Source: an uncultured Prevotella sp. (GTDB taxonomy: Bacteria > Bacteroidota > Bacteroidia > Bacteroidales > Bacteroidaceae). Taken from it: a DNA stretch of 41,566 bases. Each line of letters opens with the position of its first letter. Position 1 is the first letter of the stretch. Position numbers and translations under genes: made by a program. Location: assembly GCA_946405145.1 (NCBI GenBank), contig CAMJGE010000018.1, positions 1 to 41,566 on the forward strand, read 5' to 3'. Shown one piece after another: positions 24,116 through 31,409 of this stretch. The notes beneath the pieces were generated by a model, which made no database searches, was not told the origin of the DNA, and was given only the letters and a program-made list of their open reading frames with translations.

Positions 24116-24922
24116 CTAATGTTTTAAGTCGCACGCGGCCTGTTCGTAATCAATAAGGTGATCAATCGTAGGATTGGAGCCGCAGATGGCACATGAGTCA
24201 CGATGCTTCACTGGCACAGTGCGGAACTGCATCGTCTTGGCATCAAACGTCAGCAGACGGTTGGTCAGCAACTCCCCTACACCTGTAAAGTATTTCAGTG
24301 TCTCAGCTGCTTGGATGGTTCCCAACATACCTGCGATGGCACCTAATACTCCCGCCTGCGAACAGGTGGGTACAGCACCAACGGGAGGCGGCTCCTTGAA
24401 CATACAACGGTAACAGGCTGTACCAGGTAAGTGGGTAAAGGTCTGTCCGTTGAAGCGTAGGATGCCGCCATGCGAGAACGGCTTACCCGCCATCACACAC
24501 GCATCGTTGATAAGGAACTTCACGGGGAAGTTGTCGGTACCGTCCACCACGAAGTCGTATTCCTTAATGATATCCAGCGCATTCGATGAGTCGAGAAACT
24601 CATAATAGGTATCCACCTGCACGTCGGGGTTGATGGCCTTGATCTTCTCTTCGGCACTCTTCACCTTTGGTACACCCACATCCTTGGAGAAATGAATCAC
24701 CTGTCGCTGCAGGTTGCTCAGATCCACCACATCCGCATCCACGATGCCGATGCGCCCGATGCCAGCTGCTGCCAGATAGAGACTCACGGGAGCCCCTAAT
24801 CCGCCAGCACCCACCACGAGCACGCGTGCGTTCATTATCTTTTCCTGTCCCTCGACACCTACATCCTGTAACAGGATATGTCGTGAGTATCGCTGTATCT
24901 GTTCTTCAGTAAAGTCTATCAT
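24116..24922 (-). CDS. E1-like ThiF/MoeB-family adenylating enzyme (HcyF-like)
   Basis: Adenylates the C-terminus of the ThiS-like carrier so that a sulfur donor can form a thiocarboxylate. 268 residues: N-terminal helix, nucleotide motif GAGGLG at 38-43, DADVVDLSNLQRQ, VDGTDNF near 127, C187 in PTCSQAGVLG at the thioester position, and zinc ligands C170-x2-C173 and C244-x2-C247. There is no C-terminal rhodanese domain, unlike MoeZ, so sulfur must come from another protein or free sulfide. It overlaps the carrier gene by 4 nt. Confidence 0.92.
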   Translation of the reverse strand: MIDFTEEQIQRYSRHILLQDVGVEGQEKIMNARVLVVGAGGLGAPVSLYLAAAGIGRIGIVDADVVDLSNLQRQVIHFSKDVGVPKVKSAEEKIKAINPDVQVDTYYEFLDSSNALDIIKEYDFVVDGTDNFPVKFLINDACVMAGKPFSHGGILRFNGQTFTHLPGTACYRCMFKEPPPVGAVPTCSQAGVLGAIAGMLGTIQAAETLKYFTGVGELLTNRLLTFDAKTMQFRTVPVKHRDSCAICGSNPTIDHLIDYEQAACDLKH

Positions 24923-25131
24923 CGTGCGCCTCCTCCCATGAAATATAAGAAGTCAACCTTGTCGCCTTCCTTCAATTGAATACTCTCCCAGTCCTCGCGC
25001 TCAGCAAACTCCTCGTTCACCTGCACGCTGACCATATCGGGCTGCAATACATTATTCTTCTGAATCAGTTCACTTACATTGAGTGGCAGACTTACTTCCT
25101 GCGCGTCTCCATTTACATAAATCTTTGCCAT
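24919..25131 (-). CDS. ThiS/MoaD-like sulfur carrier ending Gly-Gly-Gly-Ala-Arg (HcyS/CysO-like)
   Basis: Beta-grasp sulfur carrier of 70 residues: MAKIYVNGDAQ at the start, LNVSELIQKNN helix, VSVQVNEEF, then GDKVDFLYFMGGGAR. Ordinary ThiS proteins end in Gly-Gly. Here Ala-Arg follow the glycines, so the tail must be trimmed before adenylation, a need met by the JAMM protease two genes on. In Wolinella HcyS is made with a terminal Ala that HcyD removes. The operon lacks thiG, thiC and thiH, arguing against thiamine. Likely job: carry sulfur as a thiocarboxylate to the MetY-like enzyme at 29058 or to CysK. Confidence 0.88.
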   Translation of the reverse strand: MAKIYVNGDAQEVSLPLNVSELIQKNNVLQPDMVSVQVNEEFAEREDWESIQLKEGDKVDFLYFMGGGAR

Positions 25132-25167
25132 AATCTTGTCGGTTTAAAAATATATTTTATCACGCTG

Positions 25168-25198
25168 CAAAGGTACGACGATTCTAAGGATACCACAA
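25168..25198 (-). promoter_or_regulatory. promoter of the carrier operon
   Basis: -7 box is the complement of 25168-25175 and -33 TTG the complement of 25196-25198, 20 bp apart; a GGTAT half-site (complement of 25190-25194) follows the -33 box. Confidence 0.78.
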
Positions 25199-25220
25199 TC
25201 CCACACGGATGGTAAATGGC

Positions 25221-25238
25221 ATACCACATCAAGGGTAT
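25221..25238. promoter_or_regulatory. sulfur-regulon operator, copy 6, shared by two divergent operons
   Basis: Exact ATACC-N8-GGTAT exactly midway: 46 bp to the -7 box on each side and 23 bp to each -33 box. One bound regulator could serve both the carrier and the encapsulin operons. Confidence 0.8.
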
Positions 25239-25260
25239 GCGAAATGCCACGAACAGGCGA

Positions 25261-25291
25261 TTGTGAGGGTGCCGAAAACCCCGTAACTTTG
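25261..25291 (+). promoter_or_regulatory. promoter of the DsrE-TusA-encapsulin operon
   Basis: TTG at 25261-25263, 20 bp, TAacTTTG at 25284-25291. It excludes a GTG start at 25296 and supports the ATG at 25317. Confidence 0.75.
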
Positions 25292-25316
25292 CAGCGTGAT
25301 ATTAAACCGACAAAAA

Positions 25317-25796
25317 ATGGCACAAAACAAAAAACTAAGCATCATCGCCTTCAGTGGCGATTTCGACAAGCTGACCGCAGTATTTACATTAGGTACGGGC
25401 GCGGCTGCAGTTGGCTATGAGGTCAACATCTTCTTTACGTTCTGGGGCCTCGACGCCATCAAGAAAAAACAAGGCAGAAGCTTCACTGGTGGAAACTGGC
25501 TCACGAAGCTCTTCGGATTCATGATGGGCGGATTGAAGGTGACACCCACAAGCCGTTTCAACTTCCTCGGTGCCGGACCCAAGATCTTCCGTTATCTCAT
25601 GCGTAAGAACAATGTGGCAACCCTCGAGGAACTCGTAGAGGCTGCAAAGGTCTTAGGGATCAACCTCTATGCCTGCGAGATGGCGATGCACGTGCTTGGG
25701 CTGAAGAAAGAAGACTTTATTCCCGAGGTGAAAGATGTACTTGGCGTAGCCACGTTCCTGAACCTCTCTGAAGGTGGACAAACATTATTCATTTAA
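25317..25796 (+). CDS. DsrE/DsrF/DrsH-like sulfur-relay protein
   Basis: 159 residues, start ATG at 25317 about 20 nt after the expected transcript start. The DsrE-like fold is shown by KLSIIAFSGDFDKLTAVFTLGTGAA at the N-terminus (written here in part), VNIFFTFWGL, and the conserved cysteine in GINLYACEMAMHVLG near residue 123. Proteins of this family accept or pass persulfide sulfur and often stand next to TusA. It does so here: the tusA start is 13 nt away. A long positively charged, partly hydrophobic stretch (TKLFGFMMGGLKVTPTSRFNF) may sit on a membrane or partner. The exact partner is unknown. Confidence 0.82.
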   Translation: MAQNKKLSIIAFSGDFDKLTAVFTLGTGAAAVGYEVNIFFTFWGLDAIKKKQGRSFTGGNWLTKLFGFMMGGLKVTPTSRFNFLGAGPKIFRYLMRKNNVATLEELVEAAKVLGINLYACEMAMHVLGLKKEDFIPEVKDVLGVATFLNLSEGGQTLFI

Positions 25797-25809
25797 TAAC
25801 CGACATTTT

Positions 25810-26034
25810 ATGGCAACAAAAGTTTTAGACATTACGAAAGAGCATTGCCCGATGACTTTCGTAAAGACGAAGATTGAGCTCTCGAAGCTCAGTGAGGGCG
25901 ACATCCTGGAAGTGTTATTAGCCGAAGGCGAACCTCTCGAAAACGTTCCCCGCAACGCGAAGGAGCAGGGCTACAACGTGCTGTCAGTAGAACACGTGGA
26001 AGGTACGACACATAAAGTGACGATAAAAAAGTAA
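25810..26034 (+). CDS. TusA-family sulfur carrier
   Basis: 74-residue protein with the carrier cysteine at about residue 14 in HCPMTFVKTKIELSKL. The second Pro of the classical CPxP is replaced by Phe context, as in the C-terminal domain of the sulfite reductase at 3521, whose motif is CPMNFVKTKI. The two domains are also alike further on (ENVP / NNVP, then VLSVE / VLSTE), so they are close paralogues within this pathway. Likely takes persulfide from the desulfurase two genes downstream or shuttles sulfur with the DsrE-like protein. The ATG at 25810 is preferred because it gives a normal TusA length. Confidence 0.88.
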   Translation: MATKVLDITKEHCPMTFVKTKIELSKLSEGDILEVLLAEGEPLENVPRNAKEQGYNVLSVEHVEGTTHKVTIKK

Positions 26035-26080
26035 AAGGGTAAAAAAGTAAAAAGGTAATAAAATTAAAAACATTAAGATT

Positions 26081-27520
26081 ATGGCAGATTCTAATTTACA
26101 GCGCAGTGTGACCACTGCTACCGCCAGAAGACTGGCTACCACCACCAAGACCGCCCCGCAGATGGGCAGTATCACTCCGAGATTACTCCTCAAGTTGCTC
26201 CCCTGGGTACAAGTCAGCGGCGGCACCTTCCGTGTAAACCGCACGAAGGTAGAACTCCGAAAAAACGACCGCCTTCCCATCCAGTATGTGAATGGCGTGC
26301 CCTCGTTTACAGCCAAGGACCTGAAGGCGATCCCCCTGTTCTCTGAGTTCGACGATGAGATCCTGAATCGTCTGGTAAGCTCTTTCGAGGCAAAGGAGGT
26401 GGAAGTTGATAAGCTGTTCGTGGAGGAAGGCAAGGATAAGCAGCGCTTCTTCATCGTAGCCAGCGGTCAGGCTGAAGTCATCAGCAAGGGACCTCATGGC
26501 GAAGACCTACGGATTGCCCTCTTAGGCGACGGCGAATATTTTGGTGAGGCAGATCTGCTCGACGAACAGGAATCAACAGTTTCCGTTCGCGCCATCACAC
26601 CCACCGTTTTTCTTGGTCTGAAACTGAAGGAGCTCATCAAATTCATCAAGGAGGTGCCCGATTTCCGCGACACATTTGAGAAGGCCGTTGACAAACAGCT
26701 GCGCCTGAAGGCTTCTGTCAATGACAATGGTGAGAAGCACATCGATCTGGTGAGTGGTCACGAGGAAGACAACATTATCCCTGAGACCTATATCGACTAC
26801 GAGGAGAATCCTACTGAATACTCCCTGAACACGCTGCAGACGGTGGTTCGTGTGCATACCCGCGTCAGCGACCTCTATAATAACCCCTACAACCAGCTCG
26901 AGGAGCAGCTGCGCCTCAGCATCGAGAGCATCAAGGAGCGCCAGGAGTGGGAACTCATCAACAACAAGCAGTTTGGCCTGCTGGCTGCTGCGAACCCCGC
27001 CTACCGCATCACCACACGCTACGGCGCACCAACACCCGATGACCTCGACGAGCTGTTGAGTCTTGTCTGGAAGGAGCCCGCTTTCTTCGTGGCGCATCCG
27101 CGTGCCATCGCCGCCTTTGAGCGCGAGTGTACCTGGCGTGGTGTACCTCCTGTAACCACCGACCTCTTTGGCACGAAGGTCATCCTGTGGCGCGGCGTGC
27201 CTCTGATCCCTTCAGACAAGGTAGAAGTAGAAGGTCAGTACTTGACAGGTCGTGGCGTTGGTACGACGAAGATCATCCTCGTGCGTACCGGCGAACAGAA
27301 CCAGGGTGTCATCGGTTTGCACCAGAGCGGCATCCCTGGCGAGATAGCACCAAGTCTGAGTGCTCGTCTGATGGGTCTCGACAAGTTTGGTGTGGCCTCA
27401 TACCTGCTCACGAAATACTTCTCATTAGCCGCCCTCACCGACGACGCCATCGCTGTCCTCGAGAATGTGGAGGTAGGCTACTATCACGATTATCAGCATC
27501 GAAATAAAGTAGAGAAATAA
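26081..27520 (+). CDS. encapsulin shell protein with inserted cNMP-binding domain (family 2B type)
   Basis: 479 residues. Residues 1-80 and 225-479 match the HK97-fold shell of family 2 encapsulins: N-terminal arm with SGGTFRVNRTK, then VRVHTRVSDLYNNPYNQLEEQLRL, NPAYRI, FFVAHPRAIAAFERE, and the C-terminal GEIAPSLSARLMGLDKFGVASYL. Residues 82-212 are an inserted cyclic-nucleotide-binding domain (LFSEFDDEILNRLVS, then FGEADLLDEQE). This insertion defines the 2B type. In the phosphate cassette the Arg that binds the cyclic phosphate in CRP appears replaced (EST in place of ERS), so ligand binding is doubtful. The next gene, overlapping by 1 nt, is a cysteine desulfurase, the known cargo of family 2 shells. 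Predicted role: a cytoplasmic sulfur-storing compartment. Confidence 0.9.
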   Translation: MADSNLQRSVTTATARRLATTTKTAPQMGSITPRLLLKLLPWVQVSGGTFRVNRTKVELRKNDRLPIQYVNGVPSFTAKDLKAIPLFSEFDDEILNRLVSSFEAKEVEVDKLFVEEGKDKQRFFIVASGQAEVISKGPHGEDLRIALLGDGEYFGEADLLDEQESTVSVRAITPTVFLGLKLKELIKFIKEVPDFRDTFEKAVDKQLRLKASVNDNGEKHIDLVSGHEEDNIIPETYIDYEENPTEYSLNTLQTVVRVHTRVSDLYNNPYNQLEEQLRLSIESIKERQEWELINNKQFGLLAAANPAYRITTRYGAPTPDDLDELLSLVWKEPAFFVAHPRAIAAFERECTWRGVPPVTTDLFGTKVILWRGVPLIPSDKVEVEGQYLTGRGVGTTKIILVRTGEQNQGVIGLHQSGIPGEIAPSLSARLMGLDKFGVASYLLTKYFSLAALTDDAIAVLENVEVGYYHDYQHRNKVEK

Positions 27521-29061
27521 TGCTCAACCTAACAGATATCAATAGTTTTCCGACACAGGACTTCGGCTCACTGGGACTGCTGAAGGAAATCGCCCAGAAA
27601 TATTGCCCCGAAGAGGCAAGGGAGGTTCGTCAGAGTGTATTCCCTGATGAAGACCTGCACCTTGAGGAGCTGGAAGCTGGATTCAAACAGCTTCTGGCTG
27701 GCGGCAGCGGCTATGGCGACCTTCCATACTTCGGCGACACCGACGATACGCGCGGTGCGGTGAAGGTGGTGCCTCAGGACAATGGTTTCGGCGTCGGAAT
27801 CCCAGAAACGCAGAAGCTGCGCGACCTACACTACGAGGAGATCGATACGCTGAACTCGGAGCAGATCAAGAAGGACTTCCCCGTGCTCCACCAGAAGGTG
27901 AACGGCCACGACCTCGTGTGGCTCGACAACGGAGCCACCACGCAGAAACCCATTCAGGTGATCGACAAGATCAGCGACTATTACAAGAACTATAATAGTA
28001 ACATCCATCGTGGTGCCCACACGTTGGCAGCGCGTGCCACCGATGCCTACGAGGAGGCACGTGAGAAAGTGCAGCGCTTCATCAACGCCGCCACCAGCGA
28101 GGAGATCATCTTCGTACGTGGTACCACCGAGGGCATCAACCTCGTGGCGCAGACCTACGGACGCCAGTTCCTGACACCAGGCGACGAGGTGATCGTCAGC
28201 GAACTCGACCATCACGCCAACATCGTGCCTTGGCAGCAGGTGGCCCACGAAAAGGGTGCCACGCTGAAGGCGATCCCAACGGACAAGAACGGCGACCTGA
28301 TCCTCTCGGAGTTCGAGCGACTGATCACACCTCGCACCCGCTTTGTCAGTGTGGGGCATGTGAACAACACCTTCGGTACCATCAACGACGTGAAGCGTAT
28401 CATCGACATCGCCCACTCGCACAACATCCCCGTGCTGATCGACGGTGCTCAGTCGATTGCTCATACGTCTGTCGATGTGCAGCAGCTGGGTGCCGACTTC
28501 TTCGTGTTCTCAGGTCATAAGATCTACGGCCCCAACGGTATCGGTGTGGTCTATGGTCGCAAGAACCTGCTCGACAAGATGCAGCCTTGGCAGGGCGGTG
28601 GCAACATGATTAAGGATGTGACCATCGAACGCACGGAGTATAATGTGCCCCCTGCCCGATTCGAGGCTGGTACGCCCAATGTGGCTGATGCCATCGGACT
28701 GGGTGCCGCCCTCGACTATGTGAGTCGTCTTGGCATCCGCAACATCGAGCACCACGAACACCAATTGACGGAATATGCACGCGAGCAACTGGCTCAGATC
28801 AAGGGGCTCACGCTCATCGGCGATCCCAAGAACCGTGTGTCGGTAGTGAGTTTCGTGCTCGACGGTATTCCCGTTCCAGAAACAGGTACGTTATTAGATA
28901 AGGAGGGTATCGCTGTGCGTGCCGGTCACCACTGCGCCCAGCCAGCCCTCCGAGCCCTCGGCTACGAGATGAGCGTCCGTCCCACCTTCGCCCTCTACAA
29001 CACCCGCGAGGATGTGGATAAACTCGTCATTGCCGTCCGCAAAATCATTGGAAGCAGATGA
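27520..29061 (+). CDS. SufS-like cysteine desulfurase with N-terminal extension, probable encapsulin cargo
   Basis: PLP enzyme releasing sulfur from L-cysteine as a persulfide. The catalytic domain (about 113-513) has the PLP lysine K334 in SGHKIYGP and the persulfide cysteine C472 in RAGHHCAQP, both as in SufS. In front are some 110 residues not found in SufS: Pro/Gly/Asp-rich, with LARx-free but helical parts (EEAREVRQSV, LEELEAGFKQLL) and a loose GGSGYGDLPYFGD. Family 2 encapsulin cargoes carry disordered N-terminal extensions that target them to the shell, so this extension is the likely targeting part. Start overlaps the encapsulin stop by 1 nt; end overlaps the MetY-like gene by 4 nt. 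Confidence 0.92.
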   Translation: MLNLTDINSFPTQDFGSLGLLKEIAQKYCPEEAREVRQSVFPDEDLHLEELEAGFKQLLAGGSGYGDLPYFGDTDDTRGAVKVVPQDNGFGVGIPETQKLRDLHYEEIDTLNSEQIKKDFPVLHQKVNGHDLVWLDNGATTQKPIQVIDKISDYYKNYNSNIHRGAHTLAARATDAYEEAREKVQRFINAATSEEIIFVRGTTEGINLVAQTYGRQFLTPGDEVIVSELDHHANIVPWQQVAHEKGATLKAIPTDKNGDLILSEFERLITPRTRFVSVGHVNNTFGTINDVKRIIDIAHSHNIPVLIDGAQSIAHTSVDVQQLGADFFVFSGHKIYGPNGIGVVYGRKNLLDKMQPWQGGGNMIKDVTIERTEYNVPPARFEAGTPNVADAIGLGAALDYVSRLGIRNIEHHEHQLTEYAREQLAQIKGLTLIGDPKNRVSVVSFVLDGIPVPETGTLLDKEGIAVRAGHHCAQPALRALGYEMSVRPTFALYNTREDVDKLVIAVRKIIGSR

Positions 29062-30290
29062 AGTACGAAACGAGAGTATTAACCACCAAGTATCAGAAGC
29101 CTGACGCCTATGGGGCACTCTCGATGCCAGTCTATCTGACGGCGGCATTCGAGTTCCCCTCGGCGAAGGCGATGAACGATGCCTTCTGCGGACGCTCGAT
29201 GGATCCGTCGTATGCCCGCATCGCCAATCCCACGACCACCTATCTGGAGGAGCGCGTCAGGCAGATCACCGGAGCCACCAGTGTGACGGCATTGAACACT
29301 GGTATGGCAGCGATTGCCTACGCCCTGACGGCAGTAAGCGGCGCAGGACTGAACATCGTGGCCTCGAAGCACCTGTTTGGCAACAGCGTCTCGTTGATTC
29401 GTGACACCTTGGGCAGCTTTGGTGTGGAACCGCGCTTTGCCGACTTCACGAAACCAGAAGAAGTAGAGGCGCTGATTGACGACAAGACTGCAGCACTGTT
29501 CTTCGAGATCATCACCAATCCGCAGCTGTACGTGGCAGACATCAAGGCCTTGTCGGAGATAGCTCATCAGAAGGGTGTTCCCCTGATTGCCGATACCACC
29601 ATCGTGCCCTTCCCTGCCTTCCGTACCGTCGATTTCGGCGTGGATATCGAGGTGGTCAGCAGCACGAAATACATCTCTGGCGGCGGAACAGGCTTAGGCG
29701 GTCTGCTCATCGACTACGGTAAGTTCGACTGGAGCCAGTCGCCCTCTCCTGCCCTACTGAGTCGCACGAAGAAGGTTGGCAAGAAACTGGCATTCACTGC
29801 TCGCGTCAAAACCGAGCTGGTGACGAACCTCGGTGCGCTGATGACACCACAGGTGGCGTATATGGAGACTTTGGGTCTCGACACCCTCGACATCCGTTTC
29901 CGTCGGCAGGCAGAGACCACCTTGTGGCTCGCCCGCCAATGTCAGACCATACCTGAGATCAAGCGCGTGAACTATACCGGCTTGGAGAATAATCCCTTCT
30001 ACGAACTCTCGAAGTCGCAGTTCGGGCCCTTGCCTGGTGCCGTCTTCACCATCGACCTCGAATCGAAAGAGACAGCATGGGCGTTCATCGACAAGCTGCA
30101 GATTATCCGTCGCGCCACGAACCTCTTCGATCGCAAGTCGCTGGCCATCCATCCTGCCTCAACCATCTTCGGTCTCTTCACGCCAGAGCAGTGTGCCGAG
30201 ATGTCTGTCCCTGATACGACGGTACGTCTCAGCATCGGGCTCGAAGACGGTGAGGATCTGCTGGAGGACATTCGGCAAGCCTTGAAATGA
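29058..30290 (+). CDS. MetY-like PLP enzyme (O-acetylhomoserine/O-acetylserine sulfhydrylase family)
   Basis: Cys/Met-metabolism PLP enzyme, 410 residues, PLP lysine K204 in VSSTKYISGGGT. The usual sequence after the lysine is GGH; here it is SGGG, so the active site is altered. It has the family's N-terminal TRVLTTKYQKPDAYGALSMPVY and C-terminal TVRLSIGLEDGEDLLEDI. Translational coupling (4-nt overlap) to the desulfurase and co-control with the ThiS-like carrier operon suggest that it takes sulfur from the carrier thiocarboxylate, as MetY does in Wolinella. A more standard MetY is at 32512. Cystathionine synthase or lyase activity cannot be excluded. Confidence 0.87.
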   Translation: MKYETRVLTTKYQKPDAYGALSMPVYLTAAFEFPSAKAMNDAFCGRSMDPSYARIANPTTTYLEERVRQITGATSVTALNTGMAAIAYALTAVSGAGLNIVASKHLFGNSVSLIRDTLGSFGVEPRFADFTKPEEVEALIDDKTAALFFEIITNPQLYVADIKALSEIAHQKGVPLIADTTIVPFPAFRTVDFGVDIEVVSSTKYISGGGTGLGGLLIDYGKFDWSQSPSPALLSRTKKVGKKLAFTARVKTELVTNLGALMTPQVAYMETLGLDTLDIRFRRQAETTLWLARQCQTIPEIKRVNYTGLENNPFYELSKSQFGPLPGAVFTIDLESKETAWAFIDKLQIIRRATNLFDRKSLAIHPASTIFGLFTPEQCAEMSVPDTTVRLSIGLEDGEDLLEDIRQALK

Positions 30291-30321
30291 AAAAAGTGAA
30301 GAGTCGCCTCTTCACTTTTTT
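30291..30321. terminator. terminator after the encapsulin operon
   Basis: Perfect 13-base stem: AAAAAGTGAAGAG (30291-30303), loop TCGC, CTCTTCACTTTTT (30308-30320) and one more T. It begins at the stop codon of the MetY-like gene and could act on both strands. Confidence 0.88.
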
Positions 30322-30391
30322 CATTGATTACCAATCGTAATCCTTTACATAGCTATCTAACTTCACTTCCTCCCTTTTTCAAATTCATCAG

Positions 30392-30508
30392 ATGCCGTTG
30401 TTGGAACTAAAGCAGCGCACCACATTCCGTGGTTTAAATCCATTGGCCGAACGAAGTGTTTTGGTGGCACTCCAGCGTCGCTATAAAGTCTTATTGGCCA
30501 AAGAGTAA
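30392..30508 (+). other. 38-codon ORF, possible gene remnant
   Basis: MPLLELKQRTTFRGLNP followed by a basic, leucine-rich tail ending LLAKE. It has no promoter, and I recognise no family. Its codon use looks gene-like, so it may be the tail of a lost gene in the 590-bp gap between the two operons. Confidence 0.2.
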
Positions 30509-30590
30509 TCTTTGGGTGCAATGAGTCTTAACATCCTTAAAATAGCAAAAAAACATATCTTAGTAAGTCTTGGGCATGTTTCTATAGTCT

Positions 30591-30632
30591 TTCACGACAC
30601 GAAAAGGGCTCATGCCCCTACTCTGTCGTGAA
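30591..30632. repeat. nested hairpin in the intergenic gap
   Basis: Nine-base arms TTCACGACA and TGTCGTGAA enclose a second short stem GGGC/GCCC. No T-run follows. It lies about 50 bp upstream of the promoter of the candidate small RNA. Confidence 0.45.
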
Positions 30633-30678
30633 TTGATTTATCTGTCGCAACAAGTGGGAGAAGAATCTGGTTGATTTC

Positions 30679-30709
30679 TTGGAATCAGCCGAAAATCGGC
30701 ATATCTTTG
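30679..30709 (+). promoter_or_regulatory. strong promoter for a non-coding transcript
   Basis: TTG at 30679-30681, exactly 20 bp, TAtcTTTG at 30702-30709. No ORF of note begins downstream. Confidence 0.65.
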
Positions 30710-30715
30710 CATCAG

Positions 30716-30854
30716 AATTAAGATTCATACATTAAGTTAGAGTTCATAAAATAGTTGATTTTTCATTTGAATAGTTTTCTCATATTGGTTTTAGGTTATT
30801 TGGTTAGCAATGTTAGCATATAGGGCTCGCAGGGATGCGAGCCCTTTTGCTTTT
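30716..30854 (+). ncRNA. candidate small RNA of about 135 nt
   Basis: A consensus promoter at 30679-30709 is followed by AT-rich sequence without a plausible ORF and then a textbook terminator: GGGCTCGCA (30823-30831), loop GGGA, TGCGAGCCC (30836-30844) and TTTTGCTTTT. The 3' end is 28 nt from the end of the convergent bcp gene, so the same hairpin may also stop antisense reading. The start is inferred at 6-7 nt after the -7 box. Function and family unknown. Confidence 0.5.
30823..30854 (+). terminator. terminator of the candidate small RNA
   Basis: Nine-base perfect GC-rich stem with a 4-nt loop and a T-rich tail on the plus strand. Confidence 0.85.
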
Positions 30855-30882
30855 AGTGATGGTGAATATATAGAGACGAAAT

Positions 30883-31338
30883 CTATCGCATCAATATCTG
30901 CCCTGCGTGTTCTTTGGTTTTCACCTGTTTGCCAGCGAAGATCTGCTCGATGATGCCTTCTTCATTAATAATAAAGGTGGTGCGGATGGTGCCCATGGTC
31001 TTCTTGCCATACATCGACTTCTCGCCCCATGCACCCATCGCCTCCAGAAGTTCATGATTGACATCGGCTATCAGGGGGAAAGGCAACTCGTATTTTTCCT
31101 TGAACTTCACATGCGAAGCAGCGGAGTCCTTGCTTACACCTACCACCTCATAGCCTTTGCCCTGCAACTCTCCATAGTGATCGCGCAGGCTGCATGCTTC
31201 AGCTGTACAGCCGCTGGTATTGTCCTTCGGATAGAAGTAAAGCACTAACTTACGCCCCTTGTAATCACTCAGACGGATCTCACGTCCCTGTTCGTCTTTG
31301 CCCAGAATCTCAGGCGCCTTGTCTCCAATGTTCATCAT
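30883..31338 (-). CDS. bcp: thioredoxin-dependent thiol peroxidase (BCP-type peroxiredoxin)
   Basis: Cytoplasmic peroxidase reducing hydroperoxides with thioredoxin. 151 residues, with peroxidatic C44 and resolving C49 in DNTSGCTAEACSLRD, and the downstream VVGVSKDS and FPLIADVNHE blocks of the BCP family. The start is one of two adjacent Met codons. No operator of the sulfur regulon precedes it; it appears to lie outside that system. The upstream MGMT-like gene is 71 nt away on the same strand. Confidence 0.94.
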   Translation of the reverse strand: MMNIGDKAPEILGKDEQGREIRLSDYKGRKLVLYFYPKDNTSGCTAEACSLRDHYGELQGKGYEVVGVSKDSAASHVKFKEKYELPFPLIADVNHELLEAMGAWGEKSMYGKKTMGTIRTTFIINEEGIIEQIFAGKQVKTKEHAGQILMR

Positions 31339-31409
31339 ACAATCTTTTTATAGAGTTTCCTTATTGATAGGTTTTGCCTTGGTCTTACCATGTGGCTACT
31401 TCTTTGATG

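Noticed and set aside
24919..25131. Thiamine biosynthesis role for the ThiS-like protein
   Set aside because: No thiG, thiC, thiE or thiH nearby; the Ala-Arg tail, the JAMM protease and the sulfur operator point to another pathway.
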